This document shows positions 1 through 9,573 of a stretch of DNA of 64,000 nucleotides, piece after piece. Both the position numbers and the translations under genes were made by a program. Source of the stretch: Ogataea parapolymorpha DL-1 (Eukaryota; Ascomycota; Pichiomycetes; Pichiales; Pichiaceae); assembly GCF_000187245.1 (NCBI RefSeq), contig NC_027863.1:1176735-1240734 (forward strand). The letters are read 5' to 3'. The notes below the pieces were generated by a model. That model was given only the letters and a program-made list of their open reading frames with translations. It was not told the origin of the DNA and ran no database searches. The stretch's first letter is position 1; each line of letters begins with the position of its first letter.

Positions 1-428
1 CGTTCACTCTTCGTCTTTTATTCCCGCAGGACCAGTTCCTCTTAACCTCATACAATTCTGCAACATTTGTGGGAATATACTACAAGCTCAATATTGCCAG
101 GGAGCTATCGCTTGATCTCGATATGCGTGCTGAGATGCCGATCGACCACTCTGTGCCCCATAGAAGGCCTTCAGGCAGAGCAAGTCGGTCTGGCAGCGTT
201 GCAACAAATGAGTCGTCGGTCGTTAGCGTTGACAGCTGCGATGATGATGATGAGTCTCTTTTCTCGGAGCCCCTTGACCTAGAAGCTACAAATGCTTCGG
301 AACCTCCTTCTCAAAAAGATGCTAATAATTCAAAGCAGCCAGTCAACAGTGCAAGGAAAGATATCGAGCGATACAAAGAGTTAGTGTACACAATTAGATG
401 CATCAAAATATTCAAGAGTTCAAATTAG
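1..428 (+). CDS. C-terminal part of an unidentified protein (cut by window edge)
   Basis: The frame beginning at base 3 is open from the window edge to a TAG at 426-428, giving about 141 residues of a C-terminus. The first part (around 57-140) reads like folded protein with aromatic and aliphatic residues; the rest is Ser/Asp/Glu-rich and low in complexity, with an acidic patch near 236-260, as in a disordered tail. I do not recognise the family. A pyrimidine-rich stretch followed by cccgcag at 21-29 resembles a 3' splice site, so an exon boundary here is possible but not needed, because the frame stays open upstream. It converges on the TatD-family gene and their stop codons overlap by four bases. 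Confidence 0.55.
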   Translation, partial: FTLRLLFPQDQFLLTSYNSATFVGIYYKLNIARELSLDLDMRAEMPIDHSVPHRRPSGRASRSGSVATNESSVVSVDSCDDDDESLFSEPLDLEATNASEPPSQKDANNSKQPVNSARKDIERYKELVYTIRCIKIFKSSN

Positions 429-1390
429 TTATTCGTTTGATCCCCGATACAATATTCGAAGGCCGACGTCAGTGACCCAAGGTCTATGCTTCCTTGTATG
501 CTTTTCAGTTCTTCATATGTCGTTTTTAGCAACTCAAGATGTTTGTTGGGTCCGTCCAAAAATAACACATCCAGCGAAAGATCTGTTTCCAGCACGAAAG
601 TGGTTTCTTTTGCAGTACTCGAGATCTTTTGCAATGTATCTTTATATTTATCTAAATTGAGAACTTTGCTAACACTAAGTCGAATATTAGGATATTTTTT
701 CATCCACAGCTTAAACTGGTCGTAGGAACCACTATAGCTATGTAGAGTCACCAAGCCGGATGATTTCATGATTTTTTGGACGCTCTCAAGTAGCTTGCCA
801 TGACACCCAACGCAATGAATGCTCACAGGCCTGTTTTTTGCTTGTGCCATCCGTAGGAAAGCCTCAAATATTATGATTTGATGGTTCATTGACACTCGAC
901 AAGGACTCAGTCCAGAACCTTCCCGAGGTCCCATGAATCCAGAATGGGGGACACGAAACACTTTATCCAATCCAATTTCACCAATCGCACCACCTGCTTC
1001 CAAGTACTGTTCGATGGTCTCTATGTGATCTTTAAGGTAGATAGGCATAGGAAGATTTGTCAAGAGCTCCCGTGACGGGGCAGGATTGAGGATTTGGTGA
1101 TAGTGGTTTCGTTTCTCTTCTTCTGTGTTGACCGGGACAACAGAAAATAAATGTGAGTACCATGGATGGACGCCATAAGAGGGAAATACAGCGGGAACCT
1201 CCATAGCTAATTGGCGAACAAAATGCAGATCTATGTGATTCGTGGACATCAAGTTCACCAAAGGCTTGTCTATGTGGGACAATGCGCGATAAATCACATC
1301 TTTAAATCTTTCAAATGTTTCCTCGTTGATTGAAGGCGATAGATGGCAATGGCCGTCATGATAACGGCCGCTTTCCGAATAATAATTCAT
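425..1390 (-). CDS. TatD-family metal-dependent hydrolase (YMR262W / S. pombe Scn1-like)
   Basis: The product has 321 residues. TatD enzymes are TIM-barrel metallohydrolases, often nucleases. Family marks visible here are the HxH metal pair (His14, His16 in GHCHL), the GVHPW strand (His75), the GEIGLD motif with Glu138, IHCVGCHGK near 195, LHSYSG near 219 and a late ETD with the final metal-binding Asp. Overall shape matches the fungal subgroup that includes S. cerevisiae YMR262W and the Cut9-interacting protein Scn1 of S. pombe; the actual substrate in yeast is not established. The start is the first ATG, with no in-frame alternative upstream. Its TAA shares bases with the TAG of the convergent gene on its left, and PDX1 lies just upstream on the same strand, 23 bp away. 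Confidence 0.85.
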   Translation of the reverse strand: MNYYSESGRYHDGHCHLSPSINEETFERFKDVIYRALSHIDKPLVNLMSTNHIDLHFVRQLAMEVPAVFPSYGVHPWYSHLFSVVPVNTEEEKRNHYHQILNPAPSRELLTNLPMPIYLKDHIETIEQYLEAGGAIGEIGLDKVFRVPHSGFMGPREGSGLSPCRVSMNHQIIIFEAFLRMAQAKNRPVSIHCVGCHGKLLESVQKIMKSSGLVTLHSYSGSYDQFKLWMKKYPNIRLSVSKVLNLDKYKDTLQKISSTAKETTFVLETDLSLDVLFLDGPNKHLELLKTTYEELKSIQGSIDLGSLTSAFEYCIGDQTNN

Positions 1391-1413
1391 TTGACATTAT
1401 ATATTGAATCTAA

Positions 1414-2594
1414 TTAATTTTTAAGCTCTGCTCGCGAAATGTATTCCCCGAGAATATCGACGAACATCTCTGCACGGGCTTTAGCGTCAACCAAGTCTGT
1501 GCACACAAGTTCCACATCCAAGATCTTTGGCTGTTGGGTTTCCTGGTAGGGCTCAAAATCAAAGTCATCTTCGGGCTCAGCCGCGGAAGTTTGGAAGCTA
1601 GTGTTGATTTTGAAACGTTCAGCATTCCTTGGTGGTGCAATAATTTCCTCAAAGAGCGGATCGATCAAGTCAGATGGCGCATAAAGAGGCTTGCCGTACG
1701 CCTTTTGCTCAGCTTTCAACACCAAGTTGAGGATCTCCTCCTTCGCAATATTGTCTGGTAAGATGTATTGATGAGTGATTTTGACTGGCTCTTTCTTTGG
1801 CGTCTCTATCTTCGCAGGAGCTTTTTCTGGGGAGGCAGCAGGACGAAGCTCAATGTTTGACAGATCAAGATGCGACTTCGAATCCAAGTAGGCCGCTATC
1901 TTTGAGTTGTTAGAGGAATCGATTTGGCCCAAATATGCCTTCACGTCACCTCTCAATATCCGCCCCTTGGGCCCCGTGGCTGCAATTTTCGACAGTGCTT
2001 CGTCTCTAGATATTCCGTTCAGCTCCAGCAGAAGCTCCACCGATGGTAAAAACACCTGGTTAGGATCTGCATTACCAGATGAAACAGGAGAAGTGCTAGT
2101 TTTCTTCCCTTGAGCAGGCTCAACTGGTTGGGATGGCTGTGCTGGTTCGGGCGTCTTTGCTGCCTCTTTCTTTGGTTCTTGCTTCTTCTCTTCCACTTCT
2201 GGGAACTCGAGTTCAGCCAAGTTATCACCAACCTCTGCTAGAAATGCAATTGGAGTCCCCACCTTGATTTCCTTTTCTCCCTCCTGTTTGAGGATCTTGG
2301 CCATGACACCGTCGTCCTGAGCCTCGACAGCAATATTGGCCTTATCGGTTTCCACCTCGAGTAAGACGTCGCCTGCATCAAACTTATCGCCTTCCTTCAC
2401 TTTCCAAGAAACAATGCCTCCTTCTTCCATTGTGGGGGACATTGCAGGCATGTCTAATGGCGTGACTCCAAGGTTGAGGGGAGTACGATGGAACGCTGTG
2501 GTGTTAATACACTCTGGGGAGTTTACTTACCTCTTATGCTAGTAACCAGCAGCTCGACCCGTGGTTTATACAATCTCAGTGACGTTCTCAACAT
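1414..2594 (-). CDS. PDX1: Pyruvate dehydrogenase E3-binding protein (protein X), spliced
   Basis: Pdx1 docks lipoamide dehydrogenase (E3) onto the mitochondrial pyruvate dehydrogenase core. The lipoyl domain opens with MPAMSPTM, and its modified lysine lies in ETDKA (residue 73 of the spliced protein). An E3-binding domain follows at about 169-209, after an Ala/Pro/Glu linker. The acyltransferase motif of the E2 subunit is absent, which separates it from LAT1. Read as a single exon the protein would start inside the lipoyl domain without a targeting peptide. Exon 1 (2594-2531) and exon 2 (2495-1414), joined across a 35-nt intron (GTAAGT, TATTAAC, CAG), give 381 residues with an Arg-rich leader beginning MLRTSLRLYKPR, a good mitochondrial presequence. 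The splicing is inferred from sequence. It is divergent from NOC3. Confidence 0.88.
2496..2530 (-). other. 35-nt intron in PDX1
   Basis: On the minus strand the intron runs from GTAAGT (2530-2525) through a TATTAAC branch site (2509-2503) to CAG at 2498-2496. The branch A to acceptor distance is about 8 nt. Splicing joins the presequence exon in frame to the lipoyl-domain exon; retention gives an immediate in-frame TAA within the intron. Confidence 0.82.
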
Positions 2595-2758
2595 TGTACA
2601 ACGAAGGCTAGAGAACAAAATTACCGTTATAATTATCAATACTGAACTTCATGCCGGGCATGAAAAATCCGCCTGCCATGGGGTCGCCGTCGCGTCGACC
2701 TGCAGAACACAGCCATCAAAAAAATTATAATTCTTTGGTGAAAAAAAAACTTTCAACC

Positions 2759-4720
2759 ATGGCTAAGAGAAAGGTTAAGCGATCTGTTGAGCAGAGGCAG
2801 GTCAAGCGTCAAAAGGACGAGGATGCCAAGCTTGCCTCTGGTGTCTTCAAGGACTATGACCAAGAGTCGGATGTGTCTTTCGACGAGGATGAAGAACAGG
2901 ACTATGAGCTCCGTCCTAGACAGTTCAAGGAGGATCAGGAGCTTGAGGAACGTTTGCCTGTCAAGATGCCAGACGGAACGTTCAAGAGAGTTTTGAAGCA
3001 AAAAGAGATGGCATCAGAAGAGTCATCGGAGTCTGAGGAGATGGAACCAGAACAGCACAGCTCCGAGGAATCTGAATCTGAATCTGACCAAGAGTTGACT
3101 CCACAGGAAAAATTGATCAAGACCAAGGAGGAGATTGCACGTATTGCAGAACAAATCATGGAAGATCCAGAGGAGCATGTGAAGCTTCTGGCCAGATTGC
3201 GAAGGATGGCCAACTCGAAGAATCCTAACACGTCCAAGCTCTCTCTTCTTGCTGCTGTTCCGATATTCAAGAGTATTGCCCCAGCATACCGTATACGGCC
3301 ACTCACAGAAATCGAAAAGAAACAAAAGGTCAGCAAGGATGTGGCCAAGCTGCGATACTTTGAAGAAACACTTGTTTTTGAGTACAAACATTACGTTGAT
3401 CTGTTGACTCAAAAAGCGAGGGTGGTTTCCACCACACCAAAAGCCACCGAACTGGACAAGCAATTGGGTATCCTGGCCAATAACGCAGCATGTGAATTAG
3501 CTTTAGCTTTGCGATTTTTCAACTATAGAAAGGAACTTTTTCAAATAGTGGTCAAAAGGGCTGTCAGAAAGCCTGCTTCCGAGTCTGAGTTCAAGGTATA
3601 TGAGAGAAGTATTCAGACCATGGAAGAACTCTTCAAGGAGGATGCTGACCACGGAGACATCTCGGTAGATCTGGCAATTCTCTTGAACCGCGCCATTCGC
3701 ACGAGGGAATACAAGGTTGACGAGAGTGTTGTGAACGTATTTCTGGCATTGAGCATTTTGGATGACTACGATCCAAATTCTACCGAGGAAGAAAAAAAGC
3801 TAAAACTTAAGAAGAAAGACAGAGTGCATCTGTCGAAAAAGGAGCGCAAACAACGCAAAGAACGCAAGCAGATTGAAAAAGAGCTAAGAGCAGCCGAGCA
3901 AGCCGTGAGTGCCGAAGAAAGAGAAAGAAATCAAGCACAGGTACTGAAGATTTTAGTTACGCTATACCTTGAGATCCTCAGAGCCAGACCTGAGAAACTA
4001 ATGGCTCCTGTTCTGGAAGGTCTTGCTAAGTATGGACATCAAGTCAATATTGATCTTATTGGCGACTTCCTCCAGATCCTGCGCGAGATCTGTGAGAACT
4101 TGCTCCAGGACATCAACGAAGAAGGCAACTTTTCTAGCACGAGTATCCGACAGGTCCTGCTCGCAATCGTCACGTCCTTCTCGCTAACCGCAAACCTGCC
4201 AACCAAACGAATGTCTGTGGATTTAAACAAGTTCGTGCAGTATCTGTACACGCTGTTGCCAACGCTTGCGCTCGATCCAGATATGGAGTTTTCGCATAAG
4301 ACGCTTCGTCTGGTCGACCCTCTCGCCACAACACAATATCGTCCAAACGTTAACATAGCCACCAAATCAGAGCTGCTTCTGAGGTGTTTAGACTATGTGT
4401 TTTTCAACTCCAGATCAGGCTCAGGAAAAAGATCTATAGCATTCACCAAACGCATTTATTCTCTTCTACTACAGGCCCCAGAGAAGACTGGTATTGCAGG
4501 TCTCAAATTTGTGGACAAGCTGATGGCCAGATACGAGGACATTAAAGGACTCTATACAACAGAAGACCGCATTCAAAATGGAGTTTACCATGCCGAGCAA
4601 GATAATATTGAACTTGCAAACGCTGATGTTGCCGTCATCTGGGAAAACGTGCTTCTCGAGTCTCACTATTGTCCAGCATTGGCCGCTGGTGTCAAAGCAC
4701 TGATGAAGAGAGCTAAATAA
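2759..4720 (+). CDS. NOC3: Nucleolar complex protein Noc3
   Basis: The product has 653 residues. Noc3 works with Noc2 in maturation and intranuclear movement of pre-60S particles and has also been linked to replication licensing. The N-terminus is basic (MAKRKVKR), followed by an acidic Glu/Ser stretch around 45-120, then the conserved NOC3/CBF helical-repeat region, with a Lys/Glu-rich charged block near 355-390. I chose ATG 2759 because MAKR matches the S. cerevisiae protein start; an in-frame ATG at 2651 would add 36 residues of unlike composition. It is divergent from PDX1 and converges on KSP1 with only five bases between stops. Confidence 0.92.
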   Translation: MAKRKVKRSVEQRQVKRQKDEDAKLASGVFKDYDQESDVSFDEDEEQDYELRPRQFKEDQELEERLPVKMPDGTFKRVLKQKEMASEESSESEEMEPEQHSSEESESESDQELTPQEKLIKTKEEIARIAEQIMEDPEEHVKLLARLRRMANSKNPNTSKLSLLAAVPIFKSIAPAYRIRPLTEIEKKQKVSKDVAKLRYFEETLVFEYKHYVDLLTQKARVVSTTPKATELDKQLGILANNAACELALALRFFNYRKELFQIVVKRAVRKPASESEFKVYERSIQTMEELFKEDADHGDISVDLAILLNRAIRTREYKVDESVVNVFLALSILDDYDPNSTEEEKKLKLKKKDRVHLSKKERKQRKERKQIEKELRAAEQAVSAEERERNQAQVLKILVTLYLEILRARPEKLMAPVLEGLAKYGHQVNIDLIGDFLQILREICENLLQDINEEGNFSSTSIRQVLLAIVTSFSLTANLPTKRMSVDLNKFVQYLYTLLPTLALDPDMEFSHKTLRLVDPLATTQYRPNVNIATKSELLLRCLDYVFFNSRSGSGKRSIAFTKRIYSLLLQAPEKTGIAGLKFVDKLMARYEDIKGLYTTEDRIQNGVYHAEQDNIELANADVAVIWENVLLESHYCPALAAGVKALMKRAK

Positions 4721-4725
4721 ATAGA

Positions 4726-6978
4726 TCAAATCTGAACCTTCGAAGGCTCGCCAACTTCAAAAACCTCAACATGCTGATCGCTCTTCAGTCCACGATTATT
4801 GGAAAATTCGACAGTGCCCAGATCGTAAGACACGCCCTCATCCTCAAATAAAAACCCGACATCGTTCTGTTTCTCGGGATCGAAAACTCCTGACTGCTTG
4901 TAGTCGTAATGCTGATGATTGTGGAACCAGTTCGTTTTCTTCGTTGGAACAGACGTGGATATAATCGGAGTCATCACACGTATAGGCTTATTTCCGGCAG
5001 AGTGCGTATGGACGTACTTTCCGTTCTCAGGTTTCTTCGAAATACCCCCAGCTTGCAAAACAGAAGAGTGGGAGTTGCGGCGCTGATGCGGAGGGATGTA
5101 CTTGTCGTACGTTGTTGTACTTGTTATGTTCGAACCGAACGACGAGAAGTTGCTGGAGAAAGTCGTTGTCAAAGAGGTGTTCCTGGAATTATGCCGCTCT
5201 GCATTGTCAGTCAAAGAGACTTCACCAAGTTGCTTTGACAAAAAGCCCAGTTGTCCACTCAGCACAGAAGGATAGTTCGAAACTTCTTTTTTCGCATTGG
5301 ACCATTTGCGAGCATTCTTTGAAGGTCTTGATTTATGCTCGCCATCTTCAAAGAGAAACAAATCATCATCACCACTGGTTTTCTCATCTTCCGACTCAAA
5401 CACATTTTCCTCAACTTCAGATTTCGGAGATTGCCGCAGATTTGGTGGAATGTACTTACCCGAATGGCTCACAAAGCTTCGAGGTCTGGCTCCACCCGTA
5501 GACTTTGCAGATGTCGAGAAATTATCGCCTTGGCTATTTGGAGTGACAGGTGTCCGTCCCAAAGACTTGCATCCCCTATAGTAAGTATCAGAGCTTCTTC
5601 TAGACTTATAGTGTGCTTTCCTAGACCTGTGGTTGTCCTTGGCATGATAGTTCCTGTGCTTTCTTTTCTTCCAGGCTCTGTTCTTCTGGTTGGGGTTGCG
5701 CCGATAAAATCTGCCGTTGTCCGAAGCCGTTCGTTGTTGAGTGTGTTTAGGTTTCTGTGCCTTTTCCATATAATGATTGAAAACAGTCTTTGGAGTAAAG
5801 AAGTCAGCACGCCTAAATGAATCATCCAGATAATGATTATTGTGAGCATCATGTTGAATGTTTACCCTCTTGTTTATCCGACCATTATGAGACTTGTGCC
5901 GGACATTCCGCATGCTTGGGATCTTAAGCGGCTTCCGTGGATGACCTGCCTTGTGCTTAGGTCTAGGAACTGACAACTGTTTGTTGCTAGCCTTTGCAGC
6001 AGCCTCCTTCTGGTTCTCCTTGTCTGAAGTCCTGTCAGTAGTCTCTTCTTCTGTAGGCTTCTCTTCAATAACTCCAGATTCTTCCTCTTCAAACTCAAAG
6101 TCACACGTGAGATGCTCGACCTTAAGCAAAGAATCCTTCATAGTTTCTAGATCGCGGTTTTCAGGATCAATAGTCAAACTTGATCTCAAAACTGAAAATA
6201 AATCGTAACTCATTGCTGGAAATATGTCAAACAAAGTCTCCCTGTTTGCCGCGAAATGCAGGAACAAGCGGTCCTTGGAGCTTGCTGAGTTGAAAGGCGA
6301 TTTGCCGAAGACAATGTTTAACAAACAAATTCCCAATGACCATATGTCCACTTTGTCCGCGCTGTATGTATCAATATCCTTATGGTCCAACAGCTCTGGG
6401 GCCATGTACCTTTCGGAACCAACATCAAAATCGGTACAGTATTTCTCGTCTGTGGCCAAGCCAAAATCTGTGAGCTTGATGGACCAATCTTCGCAGATCA
6501 AAATGTTCTCGGGTTTTATGTCTCGGTGATAAACTCCCATGCTATGACAGTACTCCACAGCACTCAAGAGCTGCAACGAAACATCAACCACGTCTCTAGT
6601 GCACGCTGGAGCAACTCCCATTTGAATTGAATCATGCAAGTCTCCGCGTGAAGCGTATTCGAGCACAATGTAGCTATCGAAACAATCCAGCAACTCGGTG
6701 ATGTTGGGATGGCCCGAAACCCGTTTCAACATATTAATTTCCTTCTGTGTTTCCTTCAAAACTACCGATTTGCTGACTGTCTTTTCATCCTCCTCTTCCG
6801 CGAAGGTGAAATCGCTAATACATGTGGTGTTGTATTTTAGTGCCACGAGCCTATCATGTTCTTTGACGTCTTTTGCTAGCGAAACAATTCCAAAAGAGCC
6901 TTCACTGATATCTCTGACCTTCAAATACCGATCGTTCAACAATCCGCCGTCGACGTATGCCTTGTAATCGAAACTCAT
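4726..6978 (-). CDS. KSP1: Ser/Thr protein kinase Ksp1
   Basis: The product has 750 residues. Ksp1 is a kinase tied to TORC1/PKA nutrient signalling, repression of autophagy and filamentous growth in S. cerevisiae. The kinase domain covers about 18-290: glycine loop ISEGSFGIV, catalytic Lys48 in VALK, HRDIKPEN, DFG within LTDFGLAT and the APE motif in RYMAPE. The long tail is Asn/Lys/Ser-rich and largely disordered but carries short motifs shared with S. cerevisiae Ksp1: ADFFTPK, two KYIPP(N/H) blocks and two FLFED-type acidic blocks. It is shorter than the 1029-residue S. cerevisiae protein because the tail is reduced. STE12 lies upstream on the same strand, matching the KSP1-STE12 pairing of S. 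cerevisiae chromosome VIII. Confidence 0.9.
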   Translation of the reverse strand: MSFDYKAYVDGGLLNDRYLKVRDISEGSFGIVSLAKDVKEHDRLVALKYNTTCISDFTFAEEEDEKTVSKSVVLKETQKEINMLKRVSGHPNITELLDCFDSYIVLEYASRGDLHDSIQMGVAPACTRDVVDVSLQLLSAVEYCHSMGVYHRDIKPENILICEDWSIKLTDFGLATDEKYCTDFDVGSERYMAPELLDHKDIDTYSADKVDIWSLGICLLNIVFGKSPFNSASSKDRLFLHFAANRETLFDIFPAMSYDLFSVLRSSLTIDPENRDLETMKDSLLKVEHLTCDFEFEEEESGVIEEKPTEEETTDRTSDKENQKEAAAKASNKQLSVPRPKHKAGHPRKPLKIPSMRNVRHKSHNGRINKRVNIQHDAHNNHYLDDSFRRADFFTPKTVFNHYMEKAQKPKHTQQRTASDNGRFYRRNPNQKNRAWKKRKHRNYHAKDNHRSRKAHYKSRRSSDTYYRGCKSLGRTPVTPNSQGDNFSTSAKSTGGARPRSFVSHSGKYIPPNLRQSPKSEVEENVFESEDEKTSGDDDLFLFEDGEHKSRPSKNARKWSNAKKEVSNYPSVLSGQLGFLSKQLGEVSLTDNAERHNSRNTSLTTTFSSNFSSFGSNITSTTTYDKYIPPHQRRNSHSSVLQAGGISKKPENGKYVHTHSAGNKPIRVMTPIISTSVPTKKTNWFHNHQHYDYKQSGVFDPEKQNDVGFLFEDEGVSYDLGTVEFSNNRGLKSDQHVEVFEVGEPSKVQI

Positions 6979-7545
6979 TGTAACCGTAAACCCAATAATC
7001 CTGACCGATCAAATAGTGAAATGCAATAAATATCCCATAAACAGCGGCGTAGCGGAAAAGGCGGCAGTATCAGTAGCTTTGGCTCTGATTTATGAAAACC
7101 TGTTGTTATCTAAGTTGTAATCAACCTTGTCGTTGTCAGACAAATGTTACTATCTGAACGCTTTTATACTCAAAGGTAATGAGCGTTTTTGCTGAGATTG
7201 AACTTTGCGATCACAATTCCACAGTACAAGTATAGCTGTTATCTGTCTGTTTTGCCAGTTTGTCACACTTTTAACTCAGTTTTCATAAGGAATCAAAGCT
7301 ACCGAATTGTTTAATTTGGAACTTTGTAGAATCTGCCCTTGTTCGTTTAATTACATCCGTGCACCATGCTGCACACAACATTTTCTTTTCGGCCTCACCC
7401 CCTTTCATCCACAATTTGCCTATTTGGGACAATATCATGATCCGAGAAAAGAATTGTTGAATGTCAGTCAGTATCGTTGTTCCCCGCCTACTTAGAAAAA
7501 CAGATTGTACAATGTATATGTAGCAAAAGTCCTTTAAAATACTCG
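6979..7545. other. Intergenic region upstream of KSP1 / downstream of STE12
   Basis: There are 567 bp without a credible gene. On the KSP1 strand it should hold the KSP1 promoter and the STE12 3' end. AGATAACA (plus-strand TGTTATCT) occurs twice, near 7103 and 7237, which would suit GATA-type factors but may be chance. Short open frames here have no protein-like composition and no tRNA-like fold was seen. Confidence 0.5.
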
Positions 7546-9573
7546 TCATTCGTCGTTCTCGTCCGAGTTCTGGCTGCCGGTAGGCCCGAAACCAATCGAT
7601 CCCCTCGTTTCCGGCGAACTTCTTGAGCCGGTCTCGGAGGTGGACACATTGATTCCGTTTTCTACTAGACTCTTGGGAGTCATCGATGTTGCATCATGAT
7701 CGATGCGAGACTTCCAATTTTCCTCACTAACCTGCTCGTCCTCTTCTTCCTGCTTGACAAGGTTTCTAGTGTCCAATTCCTCGCTCACGTCACTATAGGC
7801 CTCCCCGTTCTCGTCATACAGACTGTCAAGATCTAGATGTTGCAAAGACGGATTCATCAGTTTCTGCTTGCCCCTGACCTTGACGTTCTTCGTGATACGT
7901 CCTCCCCTCGTAAATGCGTTCCTATCTCTCACAAGAATACTCTTTGGTTGACGGCTCGCTTTGGAGGGATGTAATCCCGAATACGCCGCGGTTGAGGCCA
8001 TTTTATCTTTCGTTTTCGCACTTCTAGGAGGCTGGTGTGAAGATGATGCCTCCATCGAAGCATAACCTTTAGCAGACCCGAAATACTGATAAACAGGTGA
8101 CTGATAAAAGGCTGCTGAAAGCGGCTGGCTGTATGGAAGCAATGGGAAGTCCGAGTAGTAGGGTGATGGACCATAGATTCCATAAGGAAAATGGCCTCCA
8201 GACGGTAGAGGGACCACTTGCTGGTGTTGGAAAGGATCAAACTCCATGTCCAACATGGGACCCCCATTAGTAGGGTAAGAAGGATAGCTCAGCAAAACCT
8301 GGGGTGAGGAATTCGGATCTTCTTTGTCACTGTTCCCGGAACGTGACTGAGATCTAGACTCACCAGCAGGGTTGTTACCGTTGGCAAGGGTAGTTGGCGA
8401 TGGAACCAGCTGTAGCGTTTGTTGTTGAGCGTAAGCGTGCGTGTAAGCAGTGGTGTGGCCTGCGTGCGCAAACGTTGCACTTTTAGGTGTCGCAGTGCGC
8501 AGCGAATTGGCAACTCTTGGTGTCATGCGTAAATTCAAAGGATTCGTGGCTGATGGTGGGCCTCCAGATTGAAGTCGATGCTGTTGTGTGCTGTACATCA
8601 CAGGAACAACCGGTGTAGCCTGATCCAGCAAATAATCGTCCATAAATAAAGCTCTCCCAGGAGAGCCTGTGAACATAGTAGGGTCCATATATAATGACGG
8701 ATGGTGACCGTAGCTAATGTAGCCGGCATCTTGCGATGAGCTCGTGAGATGGTCCGAGAACCCTGCTGATTCAGCTGGCAAGAAGTCCAATGGGAAGTCG
8801 TCGTCGTCAGTGGTGATGCTGTTGATCTCCTCCTTGATCGACGGATGACTTGGCATGGTCTTCTGGTCGCTGGCTGGGGGTCTCACAACCTGCTCAATAT
8901 TTGCTTCTGTGTCACCATCGTAGATATCGCCTCTTCTCATGCCACTGTCTTTCTCCAGATGTTTTAAGATCTGATCCGCCAGTGGCATCGAATGGTCAAA
9001 TTTTAGCGATAAGGAAGGCTCGCTCATAGCCCGGGTGGTGGCCGGCTGATTAGCATATTCTTTTTTCAAATCTCTTTCCAGTGCTTCGGCAAACAACTTG
9101 TCATGGGGCACGCTAAACCAAAAGAACACTTTCTGCTTCTTTTGTGTCCTTAGACATTGATTTTTGTGTAGAAACTTGAGGAAAGGCGACCGTGGATTCT
9201 CCAACACAGCGTCGGTACCGCATTTAAGGGCTCGGAGATCACTGAAGATCCCTTCTTCAAATTTCTTTCTATCAATGATGGTTCGTCCAAAGTGGTGGAT
9301 CTTGTACGCAATACAGCGCACAATGTCTGTTCCCGTGATGAAATACAGATTGTTCCAGTACACACAGGAGACGAACCCTTCTTCCTTGTTCAGAAAGTAT
9401 CTCCTGATGACTTGGTTTTCGTGCCAGTTTACTGGAGCGGTGGCCAAAAAGAACTTCAGGTCATCAATCAGTCTTAATGAGGTTTCCACAGAACTGACTG
9501 GGGTCTCCGGATGATTTTGGTCGCGGGCTGTGGGATTTTCATTCAAAACTGATCCATTCCCTGTCTCTGCCAT
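7546..9573 (-). CDS. STE12: Transcription factor Ste12
   Basis: The product has 675 residues. Ste12 binds pheromone response elements and drives mating and filamentation genes downstream of the MAPK cascade. The N-terminal 25-190 region is the fungal STE homeodomain-like DNA-binding domain and is nearly collinear with S. cerevisiae: DDLKFFLATAPVNW, the ITGTDIV block, FEEGIFSDLR, KTQKKQKVFFWFSVPHDKLF. The remainder is Pro/Ser/Gln-rich and low in complexity. No C2H2 fingers are seen, as expected for the yeast form and unlike filamentous fungi. The start is the first ATG (MAETGNG); the open frame upstream of it has no ATG. STE4, coding the G-beta that activates this pathway, lies 34 kb away in the same window. 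Confidence 0.94.
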   Translation of the reverse strand: MAETGNGSVLNENPTARDQNHPETPVSSVETSLRLIDDLKFFLATAPVNWHENQVIRRYFLNKEEGFVSCVYWNNLYFITGTDIVRCIAYKIHHFGRTIIDRKKFEEGIFSDLRALKCGTDAVLENPRSPFLKFLHKNQCLRTQKKQKVFFWFSVPHDKLFAEALERDLKKEYANQPATTRAMSEPSLSLKFDHSMPLADQILKHLEKDSGMRRGDIYDGDTEANIEQVVRPPASDQKTMPSHPSIKEEINSITTDDDDFPLDFLPAESAGFSDHLTSSSQDAGYISYGHHPSLYMDPTMFTGSPGRALFMDDYLLDQATPVVPVMYSTQQHRLQSGGPPSATNPLNLRMTPRVANSLRTATPKSATFAHAGHTTAYTHAYAQQQTLQLVPSPTTLANGNNPAGESRSQSRSGNSDKEDPNSSPQVLLSYPSYPTNGGPMLDMEFDPFQHQQVVPLPSGGHFPYGIYGPSPYYSDFPLLPYSQPLSAAFYQSPVYQYFGSAKGYASMEASSSHQPPRSAKTKDKMASTAAYSGLHPSKASRQPKSILVRDRNAFTRGGRITKNVKVRGKQKLMNPSLQHLDLDSLYDENGEAYSDVSEELDTRNLVKQEEEDEQVSEENWKSRIDHDATSMTPKSLVENGINVSTSETGSRSSPETRGSIGFGPTGSQNSDENDE

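Noticed and set aside
2651..2758. A 36-residue N-terminal extension of NOC3 from ATG 2651
   Set aside because: The added residues have no family similarity, while ATG 2759 gives the conserved MAKR start; the upstream ATG is probably in the promoter or leader.
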